The notes under the pieces are model-generated. The model was not told the origin of the DNA. It saw only the letters and a program-made list of their open reading frames with translations, and did no database searches. Of a stretch of 64,000 nucleotides of DNA, positions 8,889-16,102 are shown piece after piece; position 1 is the first letter of the stretch, and each line of letters starts with the position of its first letter. Source of the stretch: Loktanella sp. DSM 29012 (lineage in GTDB: Bacteria; Pseudomonadota; Alphaproteobacteria; Rhodobacterales; Rhodobacteraceae); the NCBI RefSeq assembly GCF_900110705.1, contig NZ_FOEJ01000005.1, forward strand, positions 62,001 to 126,000, written 5' to 3'. The translations under genes and the position numbers were made by a program.

Positions 8889-8901
8889 GTGATATTGTCA
8901 C
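8889..8901. promoter_or_regulatory. Candidate Crp/Fnr-type operator (GTGA-N5-TCAC)
   Basis: The 13 bases GTGATATTGTCAC form an inverted repeat with 4-base arms and a 5-base centre, in the gap between the Crp/Fnr gene stop (8935) and the DUF2892 start (8829). It resembles half-sites used by Crp/Fnr proteins and is about 60 bases upstream of the sulfur operon. The arms are short, so chance is possible. The link to the adjacent regulator is inference. Confidence 0.35.
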
Positions 8902-8934
8902 CCAACCCGAAAAACAGCATTCGGCGCGGGTGCG

Positions 8935-9597
8935 TCAGCCCTGCGCGATGGCGCGCAGGCCTGCGCGGTCCTTCAGCGTGACGTGGCCACGGGTCTGACT
9001 GATCAATCCCCGCTTGGCGAAATCCTGCAACACGCGCGATATGACTTCGCGCGCGGTGCCCAACTCGCTGGCCAACTGCTGATGCGTGGTGGCGATGTCC
9101 TGATCGTCGCGGGCCAGACCCAACAGACGTTCCGCCAACCGCACGTCGATCCGGCCAAAGGCCACGTCGTCCACGACGCGCAGCAGATCGATCAGGCGAC
9201 GCGAATATGCCGCAAAGACGAAGGACCGGAACGCGGGTTCCTCGGACACCAGTTGATCGAACGACGCGCGTGGCAGAATGATCGCCGTCACGTCCGTCTC
9301 GGCGATGCCTTCGGCGTTATAGGCCTCTTCCGCCAGCATGCAGGCGGTGGTCAGAACGCAGCTTTCGCCGGCTTCGACCCGGTACAGCACAATATCGCGG
9401 CCATTTTCAGAGGTTTGCGATACGCGGATCGTCCCATCCACCAGAAACATCAGGCTGTCGGGAATGTTGCTGGGACCGAACACGGATTTACCGGCGGCAT
9501 AGCGTACGGTCTGGGCGCTGCGCTGCAGCCTGTCACGCACATCACGCGGCAGTGCTGCGGTGCCCTGAAACCGTGCTGTCCAATCCTCGACCTTCAT
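8935..9597 (-). CDS. Crp/Fnr family transcriptional regulator
   Basis: DNA-binding regulator of 220 residues. It has an N-terminal cyclic-nucleotide-type beta-roll, a long dimer helix, and a C-terminal winged helix with TTHQQLASELGTAREVISRVLQDF. There is no Fnr-type N-terminal cysteine cluster. A pair of cysteines, Cys80 and Cys86, lies in GESCVLTTACMLA, a feature seen in Crp/Fnr proteins next to sulfur genes and a plausible persulfide- or redox-sensing site. It sits inside the sulfur gene run, upstream of the DUF2892-YeeE-persulfide genes that it probably controls. The ligand is not shown by the sequence. Confidence 0.9.
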   Translation of the reverse strand: MKVEDWTARFQGTAALPRDVRDRLQRSAQTVRYAAGKSVFGPSNIPDSLMFLVDGTIRVSQTSENGRDIVLYRVEAGESCVLTTACMLAEEAYNAEGIAETDVTAIILPRASFDQLVSEEPAFRSFVFAAYSRRLIDLLRVVDDVAFGRIDVRLAERLLGLARDDQDIATTHQQLASELGTAREVISRVLQDFAKRGLISQTRGHVTLKDRAGLRAIAQG

Positions 9598-9731
9598 CGC
9601 GCGCTCGCGATGGCTGGCGCGGATGTGGCATCGAATGCGGGTGTGAACGGCATGACAGGGTGTTCCTCGGGTGGTGGATACCTGCCATGACGCCGCCCGC
9701 CGGGCAAGTCACCTTGCCGGGATCTGTCCCG

Positions 9732-9911
9732 CTAGTCCGCGGTCGGCAGTGCGGCGCAATGCGCACCCGCCCCTGCGAGGCCGGACCCCAAGGCCAGCGC
9801 AGGTGGTGCCTGAAACGGATCAAGGGGCGCGCTGTTGGCGAGGTCCACGCCCAGCAGCCCGAGCAAAAGCGCGAAGACGGTCACGACCGTCAGTCTGCGT
9901 GTCATCATCAT
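9732..9911 (-). CDS. Small secreted protein of unknown function
   Basis: A 57-59 residue product depending on which of three consecutive ATG codons (9911, 9908, 9905) is used; the first overlaps the YeeE/YedE stop as ATGA. It begins MTRRLTVVTVFALLLGLLG, a signal peptide or single anchor ending near NSA, followed by a short proline/alanine-rich tail with one cysteine (GAHCAALPTAD). I do not recognise the family. The overlap and shared strand argue for co-expression with the thiosulfate-type transporter; the cysteine in a periplasmic tail could carry sulfur, but that is speculation. Confidence 0.55.
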   Translation of the reverse strand: MMMTRRLTVVTVFALLLGLLGVDLANSAPLDPFQAPPALALGSGLAGAGAHCAALPTAD

Positions 9912-11026
9912 CCGTCCAATCCCAATGCCTTGCGGATGCGGATCCCCTGGAATGCCCCGGCAAAGGCTGCCACGAACCAGACCCAGCCGTGCAGGCTGCC
10001 CGTCGAAATCCCCGAAAAGAACGCGCCGACGTTGCAACCAAAGGCAAGGCGCGACGAATAGCCCAGCAGGAACCCGGCAATGATCGTGCCGATCCAGGCC
10101 CGCAGCGGCAGTTGCGGCAGACGGGCGGACAGTCCTGACCGCCATGCGGCGATGATGAACGCGCCACCGATGATGCCGATATTCGTCAGTGACGTGACAT
10201 CGGTCAGCAGGCTTTCCGCGATGCGGGCCTGGTTCGTGGGCAGCGTCCAGAACGCAGACCCCGAAATATCCATGCCCAGCGCCGTGGCACCCTTGGCCGC
10301 CCACAGCCCCAGACCGTAGACGACGCCCCAGGGCTGGCCGGCAACCACGAGGTTCGCCAATGCCAGTGCCGCCAGCAGACCCGCCGCGATCCACAATCTG
10401 CGCGGCAGGCTGCGGGCACCCGGTGCTGCCAAGTACAGCGCCAGTCCTGCGACCGCCGCCAGCCCTGCCAGCGTCAGCACCAGACCGGACGTGCCGGACA
10501 ACACGACGACCGGAGCAGTGCCCAGATTGGTCCACCACAGCAGATGATAGGCCCCGGCAAAGGACCCTATGGCAAAGAACGGCAGCGCCAGCGCGCTGAC
10601 CGGGTTGCCGCTGCCCGCGTTGACCAATGTGCCGGACCCGCAGCCCAGCACGATCTGCATGCAGGCCCCGAACACAAAGGCGCCGCCGATCATGGCATAA
10701 CCCACCGGCGCATGTGCGCCGATCAGTTCGGTGCCGTTATTGGTGATCAGCGGGATTGCCACCAATGCGACCAGCGCAATCGACAACAATTGCGCAATCA
10801 GACCCGCAGGTTCGCGACGCAGGATCATGGCGCGCCACGGTCCTGCGAAACCGAACCTGAACCCCTCGAGGATCAGGCCGAACCCCAGACCCACCGCCAG
10901 CAACAGTCCGTAACGGACCCCCGCTGTGGCAGACAGGGCAAGGATCGCGACCAGCGCGCCGAGGATGAGGCCCGTGCGCGTCAGGGTCGACGACTGGGCG
11001 GGCGCGATTGCGGCAGCACTGGTCAT
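9908..11026 (-). CDS. YeeE/YedE family transporter (full length)
   Basis: Inner-membrane protein of 372 residues with about ten hydrophobic segments, of the YeeE/TsuA thiosulfate-transporter family. It has QIVLGCGSGTLVNAGSGN near residue 115 and SRLAFGCNVGAFFSGIS followed by GSLHGW near the C-terminus; the cysteines in both motifs are the conserved pathway residues. The ATG at 11026 is four bases past the rhodanese stop, so I prefer it to an upstream start at 11083. Pairing with a periplasmic rhodanese suggests that sulfur is transferred outside and then taken up. It is a second, unsplit system in the same locus. Confidence 0.88.
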   Translation of the reverse strand: MTSAAAIAPAQSSTLTRTGLILGALVAILALSATAGVRYGLLLAVGLGFGLILEGFRFGFAGPWRAMILRREPAGLIAQLLSIALVALVAIPLITNNGTELIGAHAPVGYAMIGGAFVFGACMQIVLGCGSGTLVNAGSGNPVSALALPFFAIGSFAGAYHLLWWTNLGTAPVVVLSGTSGLVLTLAGLAAVAGLALYLAAPGARSLPRRLWIAAGLLAALALANLVVAGQPWGVVYGLGLWAAKGATALGMDISGSAFWTLPTNQARIAESLLTDVTSLTNIGIIGGAFIIAAWRSGLSARLPQLPLRAWIGTIIAGFLLGYSSRLAFGCNVGAFFSGISTGSLHGWVWFVAAFAGAFQGIRIRKALGLDG

Positions 11027-11030
11027 CGGA

Positions 11031-11984
11031 TCAGAACACGCTCTTGATCTGGTTCCACATCCGGCGGACCGGACCCGGCACATTTGCCATCTCGTAGCCG
11101 GCGTTCGACCAGCCGACCATCGATTCAGGGTAAAGCTTTACGTTTTCCAGACCGGCCAGCTCGCTCATCGCGAACCAGTTCGTTGCCGCCCAATGGCCCG
11201 TGTTGCAGAAACTGATGATCGGCGCGCCGTCGTCCAGGTTCCCCTCGCTTGCCAATGCGCGGGCCGCATCGGCATCGACGATCACGGGGCCGTTGCTGAA
11301 CCAGTTGGAATGGGTGAAATATTCGGATTGCGGCAGCGTGCCGGGCTTGGCCGCAGCCGGGTGGGCCTGCTCGCCCGCCCAGAAGGATTCGGGGCGTGCG
11401 TCAACCAAGGTCGCCTCTGCCTCGCCATTGACGATGGACAGCACCTCTTCGCGGGTCGCAAGCCACTCGTCGGAATAGGATACCTCGATCATGCTTGGCT
11501 CTGGCGTGACCTCGCCTTCATCCAGCGACAGCCCGGCTTCGGTCCAGGCGTTCATGCCGCCGTTCAGGATCGCCAACTGGCTGACGCCGCTGGATTTCAG
11601 CGTCCAATACACACGCGCCGCCGCGCCAAAGTCGGTCACATCGCTGCCCTGATGCACGATCAGCGTGGGGCGGTCGCGGGTAACGCCCAGGTCGCGCAGC
11701 ACTTCTTGCAGGCGCTCCTCGGGCACAACCTCACCGGGGCTTTCTGCGCTGCCACGGAACAACGCGTAGGGCGCGCTGACCGCACCGGGGATATGCCCCG
11801 CTGCGTGAACGCTGTTGCCGTCGGCATCGGGCGACCGGATGTCGATCACCAGCGGACTGACCTCAGGCTGCACTTCGGCAAATTCGGCCGGTGTCAGCAA
11901 CGGGCCGAAATCATTGGCCTGGGCGAATGCGGGCAGCGGCAAGGCCAGCGCCCCCGCAAGTGTGATAGCTGTAAAGCGTGTCAT
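11031..11984 (-). CDS. Periplasmic tandem-domain rhodanese sulfurtransferase
   Basis: Thiosulfate- or mercaptopyruvate-type sulfurtransferase of 317 residues exported by a signal peptide (MTRFTAITLAGALALPLPAFA). Domain 1 (about 28-155) has the rhodanese signature but carries HQGS where an active cysteine loop would be, so it looks structural. Domain 2 (about 165-315) has SFCNTGHWAA with the candidate active Cys260. The ATG at 11984 is preceded by AGAGGA; an upstream start at 12164 would destroy the signal peptide. It is the first gene of the YeeE/YedE operon and probably mobilises sulfane sulfur in the periplasm for the transporter. Confidence 0.88.
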   Translation of the reverse strand: MTRFTAITLAGALALPLPAFAQANDFGPLLTPAEFAEVQPEVSPLVIDIRSPDADGNSVHAAGHIPGAVSAPYALFRGSAESPGEVVPEERLQEVLRDLGVTRDRPTLIVHQGSDVTDFGAAARVYWTLKSSGVSQLAILNGGMNAWTEAGLSLDEGEVTPEPSMIEVSYSDEWLATREEVLSIVNGEAEATLVDARPESFWAGEQAHPAAAKPGTLPQSEYFTHSNWFSNGPVIVDADAARALASEGNLDDGAPIISFCNTGHWAATNWFAMSELAGLENVKLYPESMVGWSNAGYEMANVPGPVRRMWNQIKSVF

Positions 11985-12103
11985 GGCATGTCCTCTGACA
12001 ACAAAGTTCAGCCCACGAGATACACTGCAAAACAAGGGTTTCAAGGCCGCGGGACTGCCCGACATGTGTCCGCCGAAAACAGAACACAGACGCGATCGCG
12101 GTT

Positions 12104-12116
12104 GCACGGTCCGTGC
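12104..12116. promoter_or_regulatory. 13-bp odd palindrome upstream of rhodanese operon
   Basis: GCACGGTCCGTGC reads the same on both strands except for the central base. It lies about 120 bases upstream of the rhodanese start, in the 216-base gap after the NrsF gene. It could be an operator for the rhodanese-YeeE operon or a small hairpin ending the NrsF transcript. No clear promoter boxes were seen beside it. Confidence 0.3.
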
Positions 12117-12200
12117 GTTTGGGCCTGTGACAGCAGCAGAAACCTTGTTCCAACGACGCGCCACATTCGGAACAGGCGTTCTTTTGTGGATTGTCTCAGG

Positions 12201-12839
12201 TCACCACCGCAGGAAAAAATACCCCAGAATGCCGCCGCAGCCTGCCACGGCCAAGACCGCAAGACTGTACCAACTGGCGTAGAACAGTGGTGAATTCTCG
12301 ATGCAATAGACCGAATAGACCGTCGCCGCCGCGGCACCCGCACCCAGCCCCGCAACGGCACCGCACAGTGCAGGGTGTTCCGGCGCACCGCGCCGCAGCG
12401 CTGCCAACAGGCCGATGAGGATGGGCACAGACAAGACCGGGATCGATATCAGGCAGGTCACGATGGATTTGCCACGCAGCGCCATGGGCCAGGCATCGCC
12501 CGGTGTCGTGACCAGCGTCATGGCCACCAGCAGGATAAGCGCCAGAGGAATACCCCAGATCAGCCGCGTAGCACCGCTGCGCCCCGCCGGGCGCGCCGTG
12601 GCATGCAGCCAGAACAACGCCAGACAGGCCAGCACCAACGGCAGGACCGTTTTCGCAAATAGCGCAAGGTCGCTGACGATCCCAATCAGGTCCGACCGCA
12701 CGCCCCAGAACGCGACAAACAGTGCAGATGTGCCTACCAGCCCCGCCAGAAGGCCCGTCGCGATCTGCCTTGTCAGATAACCGCGCGGCAACGGTGTCAG
12801 TTCTGACCCCAGCGATTTGATCAGGTCATCGGTATTCAT
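12201..12839 (-). CDS. nrsF: NrsF family anti-sigma factor (DUF1109)
   Basis: Integral membrane anti-sigma factor expected to hold the ECF sigma factor encoded just upstream. The 212-residue protein has a short cytosolic N-terminus ([20 protein letters not shown]) and about six hydrophobic segments. Cysteines occur in several membrane segments (TCLIS, ALCGAV, VYCIE, AGCGG); in Caulobacter NrsF conserved cysteines are needed for metal response. The start overlaps the sigma-factor stop as ATGA. In Caulobacter the SigF-NrsF pair responds to chromate, cadmium or copper-type stress and controls DUF2282/DUF692 genes, which here lie across the divergent promoter region. Confidence 0.9.
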   Translation of the reverse strand: MNTDDLIKSLGSELTPLPRGYLTRQIATGLLAGLVGTSALFVAFWGVRSDLIGIVSDLALFAKTVLPLVLACLALFWLHATARPAGRSGATRLIWGIPLALILLVAMTLVTTPGDAWPMALRGKSIVTCLISIPVLSVPILIGLLAALRRGAPEHPALCGAVAGLGAGAAAATVYSVYCIENSPLFYASWYSLAVLAVAGCGGILGYFFLRW

Positions 12840-13426
12840 TCACGCGCCTTTCCGGATTGTTCCGTCTGGTCGGCAACCGCGAGGGCTGACAGTTTCGCCA
12901 TGGCCCGGTGCAATGCAACCCGTACCGCGCCGGGCGTCATGCCCAACGTGCGGCCCACCTCTTCGGCGGTGCGACCCTCCAGCCTGATCTGCCGCACGAT
13001 CAAGGCCGACGTAGCGTCAAGCTTACCCAGCAGACGATCCAGATCAGCCGCAGCCGTGGGGTCATGGCTGGCCTCATCGACGATATCAAGCTCGGTGCCG
13101 TCATAGGATACGGTCGGACGACGCATCGACAGCCGCATCGCGTCCACCGTCTTGTAGCGTGCGATTGCATAGGCCCAGGGGCCGACCGGTTCGCCGTCGC
13201 GCCAGGTGTGACGTTTTTCGTGAATGGCGATCAGCACGTTTTGCAAAATGTCCTCGCAATCCTCTTTTGGGCGGCCGCAGCGTGCGGCGATGATGCCCCG
13301 CAGAACCGGGGCGATGTCGTTCAGAAACTGGACATAGGACGCACGACCGCCTGCATTGGCGTCGCGCAACAAGCTGGCCCAGCGGTCTTCTCTTGTGCGT
13401 CCCATATCATCCAGTTCGTCGGTCAT
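12836..13426 (-). CDS. sigF: ECF RNA polymerase sigma factor, SigF type
   Basis: Extracytoplasmic-function sigma factor of 196 residues from the ATG at 13426. Region 2 includes [18 protein letters not shown] and [16 protein letters not shown]; region 4 ends with [26 protein letters not shown]. It is translationally coupled to the NrsF anti-sigma gene and divergent from the bufferin-type cluster. No ribosome-binding site precedes 13426. A GTAACG-N16-CGAA element on the minus strand places its -10 inside the first codons, so translation may really begin at the next ATG (13405), which gives a 189-residue protein still containing all sigma regions. The start is therefore uncertain. Confidence 0.9.
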   Translation of the reverse strand: MTDELDDMGRTREDRWASLLRDANAGGRASYVQFLNDIAPVLRGIIAARCGRPKEDCEDILQNVLIAIHEKRHTWRDGEPVGPWAYAIARYKTVDAMRLSMRRPTVSYDGTELDIVDEASHDPTAAADLDRLLGKLDATSALIVRQIRLEGRTAEEVGRTLGMTPGAVRVALHRAMAKLSALAVADQTEQSGKARE

Positions 13427-13440
13427 GGGGCAGACGTTAC
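13415..13440 (-). promoter_or_regulatory. Candidate SigF-type promoter, sigma-factor side (GTAACG-N16-CGAA)
   Basis: On the minus strand GTAACG (13440-13435) is followed by exactly 16 bases and CGAA (13418-13415). As I recall, Caulobacter SigF promoters follow GTAACC-N16-CGAA. The same hexamer, spacing and -10 occur facing the bufA side. The -10 lies within the annotated sigma-factor start region, so transcription would begin close to the ATG at 13405. This would autoregulate the sigma/anti-sigma operon. Confidence 0.55.
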
Positions 13441-13527
13441 ACCCATGTCCGCGAAAAAGTCCGCAGTGTTCGATCACTGGCCGCGCCGTCGCCAAGTGTT
13501 TCATCCGGTCACGACGACGCGAGGGCT

Positions 13528-13553
13528 GTAACGCATCCGGGCCCGGCCGCGAA
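13528..13553 (+). promoter_or_regulatory. Candidate SigF-type promoter for the bufferin-type operon (GTAACG-N16-CGAA)
   Basis: GTAACG at 13528-13533 is separated by 16 bases from CGAA at 13550-13553, about 55 bases before the bufA start. It matches the minus-strand element in front of the sigma gene in sequence and spacing. The neighbouring ECF sigma factor is its expected user. This predicts that bufA, bufB, bufC and doxX respond to the NrsF-sensed stress. Confidence 0.65.
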
Positions 13554-13607
13554 TTGCCCTGCATCGGACGCCACAACGGTGCCGACAGATTGATGGGAGA
13601 ACACCAG

Positions 13608-13901
13608 ATGACGACCAAGACAACGACCCTCGCCCTTGCCCTCATCGGCGCTTGCGTTTCCGTGACCGGCGCATCCGCACAGGATATGGAAAAATGCTTT
13701 GGCATTTCGCTGGCCGGTGAAAACGGCTGCGCCGCTGGTCCCGGCACGACCTGCGCCGGCACCTCGACCATCGACTACCAGGGCAATGCCTGGGCGCTGG
13801 TGCCTGCCGGCACCTGCGAGGACATGGTCATCGACGCTGCCGCTGACGGCGAAAAGCGTATGGGTTCGCTCGAGGCATTGGAGCGCGACCTGCCCGCATG
13901 A
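13608..13901 (+). CDS. bufA1: Bufferin-type RiPP precursor (DUF2282, BufA1)
   Basis: Precursor peptide of 97 residues whose cysteines are expected to be modified to copper-binding thiooxazoles by the next two gene products and exported to the periplasm. It has a signal peptide (to about GASAQ, residue 25) followed by MEKCFGIS, a second Cys41 in [13 protein letters not shown] with Cys49, then DYQGNAW and PAGTCEDM with Cys70. This four-cysteine layout is the DUF2282/BufA1 pattern. The ATG at 13608 follows GGGAGA. It is headed by a sigma-factor-type promoter and followed by DUF692 and DUF2063 genes, the known partners. Confidence 0.9.
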   Translation: MTTKTTTLALALIGACVSVTGASAQDMEKCFGISLAGENGCAAGPGTTCAGTSTIDYQGNAWALVPAGTCEDMVIDAAADGEKRMGSLEALERDLPA

Positions 13902-13976
13902 CCCTATGGGGCAGCGCGCGGCGGTCCCTGCCGCACGCTGCCCTGCCACCTGCACCCAACCCCGAAGGATTTCGTC

Positions 13977-14822
13977 GTGACACAACTGCCAGAAACAACA
14001 GGCATCGGTTTCAAACGCACCCATTTCGACGCCCTGCGCCAGACGCCGAACCGGTTGGGTTTCATCGAGGTGCATGCCGAAAACTACATGGGTGATGGCG
14101 GCCCGCCCCACGCGCAGCTGACCGCGCTGCGTGAAGAATACGCGCTGTCCGTGCACGGTGTCGGCCTTTCCATCGGCGGGGCAGAGCCGCTGGACCGCGA
14201 ACACCTGAACCGCCTGAAACAGCTGTGCAACCGCTACGCGCCCGACAGTTTTTCCGAACATCTGGCATGGTCCAGTCATGGTGGCGCGTTTTTGAATGAC
14301 CTCTTGCCCCTGCCCTATGACGCAACAACGCTGACTGTCGTTTGCGACCACATCGATCAGGTTCAGGACACGCTGGGCCGCCGAATGCTGCTGGAAAATC
14401 CGTCGACCTATGTGACCTTCGAGACCTCGACCCTGGCCGAGACCGATTTCCTGACGCAGATCACGGCCCGCACCGGATGCGGGTTGTTGCTGGACATCAA
14501 CAATGTCTTTGTCAGTTGCACCAATCACCGCACCGATCCGCGTGCCTATCTGGCCGACTTCCCACTGCATGCGGTGGGCGAAATCCACTTGGGCGGACAC
14601 GACGCCGAGGACCTGCCCTCTGGCCCCTTGCTGATCGACGCGCATGGATCACCCGTCGCGGACCCTGTCTGGACCCTCTATGCCGAGACAATCATGCGGA
14701 TCGGGCCACGGGCCACGCTGATCGAATGGGACACGGATGTGCCTGCCCTGTCGGTGCTGCTGGACGAGGCGGACCGGGCGGACGCAATTCTGGAGGGCGC
14801 TCGCCATGCACGCGCATCGTGA
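13977..14822 (+). CDS. bufB: DUF692 multinuclear iron oxidative enzyme (BufB)
   Basis: MNIO family enzyme that would oxidatively modify cysteines of the DUF2282 precursor. The 281-residue TIM-barrel protein starts at a GTG with AAGGA upstream. Metal-ligand-type motifs are present in order: [13 protein letters not shown] (about 32-45), [42 protein letters not shown] and IDAHG. These His/Glu/Asp residues match the iron-binding set of DUF692. It overlaps the next gene by 17 bases, suggesting a coupled BufB-BufC complex. Length is normal for the family. Confidence 0.92.
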   Translation: MTQLPETTGIGFKRTHFDALRQTPNRLGFIEVHAENYMGDGGPPHAQLTALREEYALSVHGVGLSIGGAEPLDREHLNRLKQLCNRYAPDSFSEHLAWSSHGGAFLNDLLPLPYDATTLTVVCDHIDQVQDTLGRRMLLENPSTYVTFETSTLAETDFLTQITARTGCGLLLDINNVFVSCTNHRTDPRAYLADFPLHAVGEIHLGGHDAEDLPSGPLLIDAHGSPVADPVWTLYAETIMRIGPRATLIEWDTDVPALSVLLDEADRADAILEGARHARAS

Positions 14823-15546
14823 CACGCAGGCGGCATTTCGCAACGGGTTGAAAACGGGGGCGGTGCCGCCGGGCGTGACCGCTGTGGGCGATGTCGCGCG
14901 CCGGTTTTCGGTCTATCGCAACACGGTCGCGCATTCGCTGACGGACGCGCTGTGCCAGCGGTTTCCGACCGTGCTCCGCCTCGTGGGGGATGCGTTTTTC
15001 AAGGCGACCGCCGGTGTCTTTGTCGCCGACAACCCGCCCCGGTCTGCCATCCTGCATGACTATGGCGCGGCGTTTCCCGAATTTCTGTCCGGTTTTCCGC
15101 CAGCGGCGACACTGCCCTACCTGCCCGACATTGCCCGGATCGAGGTGCTGCGCGGACAGGCCTATCACGCAGCCGACGCCCTGCCGATGACCGCGCAATC
15201 TGTTAGCGACGCCTTTGCCGCGGGACCAGAGGAACGCGGCCTGACGCTGCACCCTTCGGTGCGTGTCATCACGTCGGACCACCCGGTCGTGGCGATCTGG
15301 GCGATGAACCAGCCCGGTGCGCGCCCCCGGCCCGTCACGCCCGAACCGCAGGCGGCCCTGATTTTCCGGCTGGGGGAAAACATCCCTGTGGTCAGCATCA
15401 CGGCAGATACCGCACGCATCGTCACGCGGCTTTTGGCGGGTGAACGGCTGGGGACAGCCTGCTCCGACGTCCCGCCACAGATCGCAAGCGTGGCGATCGA
15501 ACTTCTGATCCAACACGAGCTGATTATCCAAGTGACCCAAACCTGA
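14806..15546 (+). CDS. bufC: DUF2063 family protein (BufC, precursor-recognition partner)
   Basis: Partner of the MNIO enzyme, thought to bind the precursor leader. I start it at the ATG 14806, inside the end of bufB, with GGAGGGC upstream, giving 246 residues. The N-terminal helical DUF2063 domain is recognisable from [42 protein letters not shown] and LPDIARIEV. The C-terminal half has the RRE-like fold expected in these proteins ([14 protein letters not shown]). A 12-base gap leads to the DoxX gene. Identification rests on gene order and these motifs. Confidence 0.9.
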   Translation: MHAHRDTQAAFRNGLKTGAVPPGVTAVGDVARRFSVYRNTVAHSLTDALCQRFPTVLRLVGDAFFKATAGVFVADNPPRSAILHDYGAAFPEFLSGFPPAATLPYLPDIARIEVLRGQAYHAADALPMTAQSVSDAFAAGPEERGLTLHPSVRVITSDHPVVAIWAMNQPGARPRPVTPEPQAALIFRLGENIPVVSITADTARIVTRLLAGERLGTACSDVPPQIASVAIELLIQHELIIQVTQT

Positions 15547-15558
15547 CGGGAGAATCCC

Positions 15559-16035
15559 ATGACAGACCTGACAGCCACAAGCACCACCGCCCCCGCGACC
15601 GGCCCCATGCGAAAGGCTATTCAGGCCGGCAACGCCTTGGTCGGACGCCTGCCGTGGGCCGTGCCTGCGCTGCTAGCCCGGTTGATCCCCGCATGGGTTT
15701 TCTGGGCCTCGGCCCGGACCAAGGTCGATGGCTTTGTCATTGCCGACAGCACATGGTGGCTGTTCGAGAACGAATACGCCTTGCCGCTGATCCCCGCTGC
15801 ACTGGCCGCCGTTCTAGCCACGGTGGCCGAACACGTCTTTGCCGTGCTGCTGGCACTGGGATTGGCGACGCGCCTGTCGGCAGCGGCGCTGCTGATCATG
15901 ACGGTGGTCATTCAGGTTTTCGTCTATCCCGGTGCATGGGTCACGCATGGCCTGTGGGCCGTCTGCTTTGTGGTCCTGATCGCGCGCGGACCGGGGGCCC
16001 TGTCGCTGGACCGGGCGTTAAAGCTGGATTGCTGA
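15559..16035 (+). CDS. DoxX family membrane protein
   Basis: Inner-membrane protein of 158 residues with four hydrophobic segments. It has [19 protein letters not shown] and an acidic membrane-edge motif [16 protein letters not shown], matching DoxX proteins. DoxX homologues commonly end DUF2282-DUF692-DUF2063 operons, and here the gene is 12 bases after bufC with a GGGAGA ribosome-binding site. Its job in the system is not established; redox coupling to quinone or a membrane role in export or maturation are both possible. Confidence 0.88.
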   Translation: MTDLTATSTTAPATGPMRKAIQAGNALVGRLPWAVPALLARLIPAWVFWASARTKVDGFVIADSTWWLFENEYALPLIPAALAAVLATVAEHVFAVLLALGLATRLSAAALLIMTVVIQVFVYPGAWVTHGLWAVCFVVLIARGPGALSLDRALKLDC

Positions 16036-16102
16036 CGCGGCGGCGTACGGAACTGATCCGGCTTGCGGGCGGTTGGTCGCATGAACACCGCAAGGAGACA
16101 TC

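Noticed and set aside
13509-14645. 378-codon minus-strand frame opposite bufA/bufB
   Set aside because: It is antisense to two recognised genes with conserved motifs and has no recognisable protein features.
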